The translations under genes and the position numbers were made by a program. A model generated the notes under the pieces. That model searched no databases and was not told where the DNA came from. It saw only the letters and a list, made by a program, of their open reading frames with translations. Shown in pieces: positions 15,483-21,567 of a stretch of 21,567 bases of DNA (position 1 is the first letter of the stretch; the number at the start of each line of letters is the position of its first letter). The DNA is taken from the NCBI GenBank assembly GCA_000969725.1, contig JXSR01S028569.1. One strand, written 5' to 3'. The DNA comes from Ophiothrix spiculata (taxonomy: Eukaryota > Echinodermata > Ophiuroidea > Amphilepidida > Ophiotrichidae).

Positions 15483-15828
15483 CTTGAAGTATGCAACAAG
15501 CAATTTGACTCTGTTACGAGATGCATAGCATATCCTTTGTATTCTACAACATTATGAACAGGTGGTTTAATATTGTGTAAGAGACTAGTAATGATTGATT
15601 TGGTCGTAACTGTGTATTATATTCTTATACATGAATTCTTCATGACTTTGGAATTATTTTGGACAAATTTTAATGCTACCACATGGATAAACATTAATCA
15701 GAAATTCATTTAAATATTCATCAAGATTTGGTATTTTGTTATGATTTGTGAAATACAGACTAATTTACTTCCCCGTATGGTCATATTGGTTTATATGCGT
15801 TAATCAGCTGTTTGTTGCATACTTCAAG
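15483..15828. mobile_element. MITE family C, copy 1
   Basis: Inverted ends CTTGAAGTATGCAACAAGCA and TGTTTGTTGCATACTTCAAG. The interior matches 18107-18456 in direct orientation over its whole length (shared phrases AGAGACTAGTAATGATTGAT and CGTATGGTCATATTGGTTTA / TGTATGGTCATATTGGTTTA). Similarity seems to start ~15 bases before the inverted end. Confidence 0.82.
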
Positions 15829-15833
15829 GTTAG

Positions 15834-16134
15834 AGTCAAGTATAATGTTGCGGCATTGCGTGACCATGGCATTTCAAACACCCCCTAAAGGGTGATTGTT
15901 TCTGAAGCCAAAATATAGGCCTACCCTTTTCCCCTATTCCAACCACAAAATCGGGATTTTACCAATTCTATTTTCACACTAGGGTTAGAAAAAGAACCCT
16001 TTTCTTGAAAATGGCTGTTTTTGAGCTTTTTTGAAACCCTAAGCGTTGTCACCTGATTCCCAGTTTAATCCTAAAAAATAACCCTAAGTCACCTTTTTCT
16101 TGGTCATGCTATGCCTACAACATTATACTTGAGT
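15834..16134. mobile_element. MITE family A, copy 2
   Basis: Ends AGTCAAGTATAATGTTGC and CAACATTATACTTGAGT. The interior aligns in order with the copy at 12468. It starts five bases after the end of MITE C copy 1. Confidence 0.82.
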
Positions 16135-16357
16135 GCCCCCCTTCCCCCATAGAGTATAGGCAAGGTCTACTGATTCAAACAGAACAAGCACATTGGTATA
16201 AAATATATTTATTTCAACATCAAGACAAGACCATACACACAACGGAATACACATATTGACTACAATGTTATTTCTATCCATAATTTTGATATACTGTACT
16301 TATCTGTCAAATCTAATAAAGAGTTACTGGCCAAGAGGACCAAAATAAAGTGCTATA
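16135..16357. other. Short intergenic stretch, nothing recognised
   Basis: AT-rich spacer between MITE A copy 2 and the TA-flanked foldback. Confidence 0.5.
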
Positions 16358-17219
16358 CAGGGTGTCCCAATAAACATTGTGCATGGAAACAGCGCTTATT
16401 TTCTCAGAAGTTAGGCACTCCAATGACCTCAAAATAAGATATTCTAAAGTACACGGTTTTGTTCATCATCACTTAAAATATCAAGAAAATCGATCAAGGC
16501 AAACCAGAGATATCAATGATTTTGTCAGCTTATATCATTTTCCTCCTGCACAATAAGAATCCTGTGGTTAAGTCTGTAATCAAAGGGCATGAAAAAGGGT
16601 CTATGCGAAATCAATACTTGAGAAATTTACTGTAAATATTTCTCATGCTGTTAGAGTCAATGATAATCAACAGCCAATGGAGACAGATTGACGGATGTGC
16701 AGCATGGTAATGACAATAAAAAAAATAAAATGAACAATTGTAAAACGACCTCTAACATGACTTTAAAGAATAGAACCAAAATATAAAACAACGCAACTAT
16801 TAAAACACTAATGACACAAATATCATGTTATTGGTTTATGTTTTTATTGTTTGATATTAAGAAACAACATTATTTTGGTAATGTTAGAATTTTTAAAAGC
16901 AATGCGAAAGCAAAGCAATTTATTAAAAGATTTGTGATTAAAAAAATTCGTAGAGGTTTTCTCTTTTCTCAACAATTGTCATTAATACTAACTTTGTGAA
17001 CATGCTTAACCACAGGAATCCCATTGTGCAGAAGGAAAATGATACAAGCAGACAAAATATATGATATCTCTGGTTTGCATCGATGTATTTTCTTGAAATT
17101 TTGAACGATGATGAACAAAACTATGAGCTTTAATATGTATAACTTTGAGATCGCTGGTGTGCCTAACTTCTGAGAAAATTAGCGTCGTTTCCATGCACAA
17201 TGTTTATTGGGACACCCTG
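16358..17219. mobile_element. 862-bp foldback DNA element with ~230-bp inverted arms, TA flanks
   Basis: Begins CAGGGTGTCCCAATAAACAT and ends ATGTTTATTGGGACACCCTG, with TA on both sides (16356-16357, 17220-17221). The arms remain alignable for ~230 bases (16358-16590 against 16990-17219), including TTTTGTTCATCATC, AAACCAGAGATATCA and CTGTGGTTAAG. TA flanks and the end sequence suggest a Tc1/mariner-group non-autonomous element. The ORF at 16811-16999 is in the loop and is not transposase-like. Confidence 0.85.
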
Positions 17220-17335
17220 TATCCCGCATGCCTGTCAACATTTTTAAATTCTGATGCGGGAGACTTCTGTAATCACTTACATTTATGAGTAACGTTTATG
17301 GGTAACTGCCATACATGAGGCCAAAAAGGTACAAC

Positions 17336-17694
17336 CAAGATGCATTTTTGATGCTCCTGTTGCATCGGCGATGCACTCGCATTTCTGGTGAGATTATGGA
17401 CAAGCCAAAAATTCATGAGCATCATAATTCCCTGTGGAGTTCTTTTAGCTATGTTAGCTTTCATGATGTACTCTTGAAGCATCAAGATATCTTAAAGACA
17501 TCTCTACAATATTGCAAACAAATCAAGAGAGTGACACCATTGTTTTCTGATTTAATACACACCAACAAAGCTTTCAAGATACATTTTTTATGCTCCTGTG
17601 GCATCAGCGATGCACTCGCATTTCTGGTGAGAATATGGACAAGCCAAAAATTCACGAGCATCATAATTCCCTGTGGAGTTCTTTTAGCTATGTT
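17336..17694 (+). repeat. 239-bp period direct duplication
   Basis: The ~120-base block from GCTCCTGTTGCATCGGCGAT through TGGAGTTCTTTTAGCTATGT at ~17336-17455 recurs at ~17575-17694, offset 239, with few differences. About 120 unrelated bases separate the blocks. Open frames on both strands are chance by-products. Confidence 0.85.
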
Positions 17695-17841
17695 GAAAAT
17701 ATACGGGTGTACTTTTCCAAATCTAATATGTCGGTTGTACTAAAATTTATGCCCCAGAATATTATAGGCTACACTACAATGAAATCCAAGTAAATAAAAA
17801 CCATCCAAATGGTAAAGTGCTCAACCCTTAAGGAGCTTAAT

Positions 17842-18026
17842 ACAAAAGTTATAGACTTAGTTGTTACATCAGCTTACATGCTTGACAAATTTGTTTCGTA
17901 AGGGAGGCCTCAGTTCCACCATTCTGCATTATTAGCTTCTGAAGAGCGAGGGTTGGCCTTTGGCCTCCCTTGCAAAACAAATTTGTCAAGCATGTAAGCT
18001 GATGTAACCAAGTCTATAACTTTTGT
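17842..18026. repeat. 185-bp near-perfect hairpin (65-68 bp arms)
   Basis: 17842-17909 (ACAAAAGTTATAGACTTAGT to GGGAGGCC) is nearly the exact reverse complement of 17962-18026 (GGCCTCCC to CTATAACTTTTGT), with a few mismatches and a 3-base offset. The loop is ~52 bases. It is either a small foldback MITE or a source of hairpin RNA. Confidence 0.88.
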
Positions 18027-18106
18027 AAGCTACACAACTGGATTCTGAAGAAGCAAATTGTCAGTAAAAGTCAAAAAGTTTTCAAGAGATGCATATACTC
18101 TATAAA

Positions 18107-18456
18107 CTTAGAAGTATGCAAGAAGCAATCAGACTCTTTTACGAGATCCATAGCATATCTGTTGTATTCTACAACATTGTGAACTGGTGTTTTTGTGCTG
18201 TGGAAGAGACTAGTAATGATTGATTAGGATTGATTAAGACCAAATTACTGCATATTGATTTTTTTTAAATGTAAATCGTTCATGATTTTGGTATTATTTT
18301 TGGTGCTACCACATGGACAACCATTGAAAATAAGTTCATTTGAATATTCAGCAAGATTTGTTACAGAGTTATAATTTGGGAAATACAAACTACTTTACTT
18401 CCCTGTATGGTCATATTGGTTTATGTGTGTTAATCGACTGCTTGTTGCATACTTCA
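18107..18456. mobile_element. MITE family C, copy 2
   Basis: Ends CTTAGAAGTATGCAAGAAGC and GCTTGTTGCATACTTCA; direct-orientation partner of the element at 15483. More diverged ends than copy 1. Confidence 0.78.
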
Positions 18457-18621
18457 TGATTTATAGGTAACTTTATAAATGACCATAAAACAAAAGTTAC
18501 AAGACTACACAATAAAATTAAACACATAACTTTACAAACGAGCCTTAAAAAAAAGTATACAAATTGTAAATGAACTGTTTCAGAAGTTATAAATATATAA
18601 TATACAATATACAAAATGAAT

Positions 18622-18942
18622 GGGCTATTCCAGATGTATTCCGCACACACCTACGGAAGGCATGTCCAAGCTGATATTTTGGCTGTCAATTCCAGTTGGA
18701 GGGTATGGAAGGCACAGCAAATTGTTGAAATTCCCGTTATTAGTTGACAACTAATGAAATCTGGAATTCCGGCAGACTGTCAATATGTAAATTTGCTCAA
18801 ATTCTATAATTTTGCATCCCAATTCCAGAAGCCTACAAATCATTTTTGTGCCGGCAAATAAATTCCAGCTGTTATTTTTACTTCCAATTCCAAAAGTGCC
18901 TTCCATAGGGGGTGGGGGTGAGGAATACATCTGGAATAGCCC
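18622..18942. mobile_element. ~320-bp MITE with perfect 21-bp inverted ends
   Basis: GGGCTATTCCAGATGTATTC at the left and GAATACATCTGGAATAGCCC at the right are exact complements. A second inverted pair just inside (ACGGAAGGCA / TGCCTTCCAT) extends the arms. The interior repeats AATTCCAG-like phrases. 18457-18621 before it is AT-rich and featureless. Confidence 0.85.
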
Positions 18943-19114
18943 AATACTACGAGTTGACAAGAAAATGTGCTAATCCATTAACAACTATACCTACATTTCC
19001 CTCATGGAAGATTTATACAAGAGGTGAGTGAATTTCAAATGAATTTGCTCAGGCCAAAAAAATATTGTTTTTTCGTTCATAAGGCTCCTAAAAAATTAGG
19101 TTCGGTAAATTGCA

Positions 19115-19316
19115 TTGTTGCAAAACTGCTGCTTTAACATTGGGAATATTATATCCAATATTGATAGCTGAATAATTGAATTGCAATTTGATTGCATCAA
19201 AACCTTTTTCAAATTCACAGAATGTCATGTGAGTACAAGAAAGGTGTATCTGCAATAGCTGCCATTTTTCATAAATTTGCACTGCACATATTATGATGTC
19301 TAACCTTGGGTCAGTT
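19115..19316 (+). repeat. Dispersed repeat E, fragment 1
   Basis: AAAACTGCTGCTTTAACATT (19121 on) and GTCATGTGAGTACAAGAAAG...GTATCTGCAATAGCTGCC (19223 on) through CTTGGGTCAG recur, in rearranged order, at 21483-21567 and 21198-21292. It is a truncated relative of the palindromic element at 21165. Confidence 0.7.
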
Positions 19317-19726
19317 GCTCATGAAATGCACCGTCATGTAGGGAATTTTATATACCTCACATATACATTCATGTCCTCTGATTTGTTAAAAGTGAGGGCT
19401 TGCTTGGGTTTGACTAGGCCCTATAAATTTACTTGGCATATTTTTCACTAGGCCCGCTCAGTGTATTTTGTGCTGTGTAAATTGAGCTTCATGCATGCTA
19501 CTTATAATAAGCATTCTTGGCGAAAGACACGCTGTATACAAAACGAACATTGTCTTCTTTTTGTTCGGGGTACAGTAAAAATTATTTCCTTTTCAGTCAT
19601 TTCAATTCGTGAATATGCCCTCAGCTTCCTGGTTATAATAATGGTTTTGAGATCACCTCGGGAAAACAATTTACATCATGCCCTTCAAAGCAGTCAATAT
19701 TTGTATTATAGATCTTATGATAAATA
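19317..19726. other. Intergenic stretch, nothing recognised
   Basis: The open frame at 19461-19727 has no start context, splice or family support. No inverted ends seen. Confidence 0.5.
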
Positions 19727-20068
19727 AGGCCAAGTAACAAAAATAACTGGTTGATGATTGTCCTGACTTTTGGAAAAGTTGGTGAGGGAGGCCCTTGTTA
19801 TTTTGCTATTTTTTCCAAGATGTTTGCCATGTCAAAAATGGCCACCATAACATATTTGAAGATGATATGATATTTTTTAGGTTATTAAAGTGCAACGAGG
19901 ATCCTGTTCACTTGTCAATACCAATTAAACATGTTTGGTTGATATTTTTGTTTTGTTTAGGGGCTTTTTTAATTTAAAAAAAAAATAACAAATAACAAAA
20001 AAATTGGTGCAGCATCCAAAATCAGAGAGGGAGTGGACGATCGACTGGTTCTTTTTGTTACTTGGCCT
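19727..20068. mobile_element. 342-bp MITE with ~34-bp inverted ends
   Basis: Left AGGCCAAGTAACAAAAATAA, continuing to TGATTGTCC, is the approximate complement of 20034-20068 (GGACGATCGACTGG...TTACTTGGCCT). The interior is AT-rich and non-coding. Confidence 0.78.
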
Positions 20069-20520
20069 AACAAGACAGTGACAAGAAGCATTTCAGTCAA
20101 CTACACATGACCGACTGCCCATAGACCAATCACGGCCAACCATTTAAGATTTTCAACACATAATGTTCTAAAAACTTTTTCTCATATTTTCAAAATTGGG
20201 GCGTGTTGGAAAAGGCCAAATAAACATATCTGTTTTTTGGCCTAATTGAATAATTGGGTAAGAGTTTATTAGTTGAAGCAGAGACTTAGTTATAGACGTC
20301 TCTGGTTGAAGTACCTAAACCATTTAAAAAAACTTATATAGATGATTCGCTGAAGTGAACGTATCTATCTTCTTCCCTGTTTTTCACAAATGTTCCAAAT
20401 ATCTCAGTGCCATTATTGTTTCCATGAATGTTCCTGCTTGACTATCAAGTATATCGAACATGGGTTTCTTCATCATTTCAAAACTGCTTCTTTTACATTG
20501 GTTAATACCAACTGACATTT
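20069..20520. other. Intergenic stretch with a fragment of repeat E
   Basis: 20478-20510 (TTTCAAAACTGCTTCTTTTA) resembles the AAAACTGCTGCTTTCACATT block of repeat E at 21485. Elsewhere only small palindromes are seen (AGGCCAAA...TTTGGCCT at 20214-20253; CAGAGAC...GTCTCTG at 20279-20304). Confidence 0.45.
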
Positions 20521-20733
20521 GGGCGCTCTACACAGGAGTGTAATTCAGATGAATGCGAATCTCCATAAGCCGCTTTGCAGTAGACTGTGGTTACACGGGC
20601 GTCAGATCCGGATCTGCTATACAGCACTCTGCGTACATGCGTATGTGTAAACAGTCTACGGAGATACGGATCTCAGAACTGGATCTTGGAGATGCCCATG
20701 CATCTGAATCTGCGTTCCGTGTAGATTGCCCCA
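20521..20733. mobile_element. ~213-bp MITE with ~45-bp inverted ends
   Basis: Left GGGCGCTCTACACAGGAGTG...ATTCAGATG...CTCCA pairs with right TGGAGAT...CATCTGAATCTGCGTTCCGT...GCCCC. A second inverted pair lies inside (GTAGACTG / CAGTCTAC), with GGATCT / AGATCC motifs at the centre. It is more GC-rich than its surroundings and appears to sit in a fragment of repeat E. Confidence 0.72.
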
Positions 20734-21164
20734 TTAATAGTTGCAAAATTTGGTAAGAGAATGATAATCATAAAATCTTTAACAATCCTCTTTTCATCAG
20801 TGTAAGGAAAGTAAGTGGCAGGAGTCTTGCCTACTTTACTGCTTCAGGATTCACATATCCTTCAGTAGAAGCAAATAGTATGATGGACTGGAAAACTTTT
20901 TGTCAATGACGAATTGCATCTTCTATGTGTGAATATTGAAAGCATACTGTTGGCGTATCTTAGCATAAATTATTATTTGCGCATTTTGCCTCAAGCGCAA
21001 CTGAATCTCGGCATCCGGAGTTGATTTTGGTAGAGGCCGAGTGTACCCGAATCCAAATACCCCAATTTGAGCTGCATGGCTGCCGATGCCATTACATGGG
21101 CCGGCATACTAGGTCCACAATCTCTGCTTTTAATGGCCTTGGTATATAGGCCCAACCTCCTCAA
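20734..21164. other. Intergenic stretch, nothing recognised
   Basis: Mixed composition with a slightly GC-richer part at 20990-21130. Open frames on both strands overlap and have no family resemblance. Confidence 0.4.
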
Positions 21165-21455
21165 ATTGGTGTTCTCTTGTAACTCACAGATGATGAACTC
21201 GTCATGTGAGTGCAAGAAAGTCGTATCTGCAATAGCTGCCTTACGTCATAAATTAGGATTGCACACTGCATGACCTCAAGTCTTGGGTCAGTGGTTCTTG
21301 AAATCAGAACCACTGACATAAGACCGGAACATGTTGAGGGATTTTTCACATTCTTGTGATAAGGTGTAAAATAAATTTAACTTAGGGCAGCCATTGCAGA
21401 TACGACTTTCTTGCACTCACATGACAAACTGATCATCCCTGTTATTCTCATGTTC
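21165..21455. repeat. Palindromic element E, with a perfect central hairpin
   Basis: GTCATGTGAGTGCAAGAAAG...GCAATAGCTGCC (21199-21240) pairs with GGCAGCCATTGCAGATACGA...CTCACATGAC (21387-21424), and the arms extend outward at lower similarity to about 21165 and 21455. At the centre GTCAGTGGTTCT (21287-21298) and AGAACCACTGAC (21306-21317) form a perfect 12-bp stem with a 7-base loop. Similar sequence occurs at 19115-19316, so this is a repeat family. The last ~85 bases of the window (21483-21567) match another part of it. Confidence 0.75.
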
Positions 21456-21567
21456 ACAAATAGATGCAATCACTGCATCACTTCAAAACTGCTGCTTTCA
21501 CATTGAAAAATACTATCCGATAAAAGACAGATGAATGATTGGGTTAGAGATTGAAATCTCTGCATCA

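Noticed and set aside
19461-19727. 88-codon ORF as a gene
   Set aside because: No promoter, splice site or recognisable motif; composition like the surrounding non-coding DNA.
20553-20756. 67-codon ORF as a gene
   Set aside because: It lies almost entirely in the 213-bp MITE.
11389-21567. Retrovirus-like or other capsid-bearing element
   Set aside because: No polymerase, integrase, capsid or envelope motif and no long direct terminal repeats; the elements are short non-coding inverted-repeat types.

Overview
The window is eukaryotic. It holds the 3' end of one large multi-exon gene on the + strand (bases 1 to about 11,350), followed by about 10 kb with no clear protein gene that is packed with short inverted-repeat DNA elements. 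The gene structure (about 400-1,150 base introns, GT-AG splice sites, AATAAA poly(A) signal), the AT-rich non-coding DNA, a tRNA-derived SINE with a tail of ATAAATAAA type and the density of MITEs suggest a marine invertebrate, perhaps a non-vertebrate deuterostome. The phylum cannot be fixed from the sequence alone.

Gene (2..10498 coding, ten exons in the window, 1,396 residues plus stop). The C-terminal part reads as a large lipid transfer protein of the apolipophorin / apolipoprotein B-like type. In order it has: (i) a region extremely rich in N-glycosylation sequons (37 in the first 466 residues, 26 of them in the 252 residues of exon 4); (ii) about 390 residues of Glu/Lys-rich, proline-punctuated amphipathic helices like those of exchangeable apolipoproteins, with no sequon; (iii) a VWD domain followed by a C8-like cysteine block on one phase 1-1 exon; (iv) a vWA-like fold with a degenerate metal site over two exons; (v) a short Cys-rich tail. 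All splice phases agree along the chain. The 3' UTR is about 0.85 kb and ends at an AATAAA with a GT-rich element behind it.

Introns hold a triplicated ~90-109 bp repeat and a CAAA microsatellite (intron 1), a 20-bp minisatellite (intron 2), an exon-like open stretch that does not fit the splice phases (intron 4), a tRNA-like sequence (intron 5), a tRNA-derived SINE close to a splice donor (intron 7), a 109-bp tandem duplication that copies the splice donor (intron 8), and degenerate repeats (intron 9).

Downstream region (11,389-21,567). Almost every few hundred bases there is another non-autonomous DNA element with terminal inverted repeats. These include a pair of ~300 bp MITEs (12468 and 15834), a pair with TTAA target sites (13296 and 14414), a pair of ~350 bp elements (15483 and 18107), an 862-bp TA-flanked foldback with ~230-bp arms, a 185-bp near-perfect hairpin, and single elements at 11389, 13652, 18622, 19727, 20521 and 21165. 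One TTAA element is interrupted by a 294-bp element with a 9-bp target duplication, and itself sits inside a larger inverted repeat. Two non-repeat signals stand out: a gene-start-like ORF (11980-12153) lying between 25-bp inverted repeats, and a CpG-dense block at 14030-14215. No rRNA, intact tRNA, CRISPR or bacterial feature was seen.
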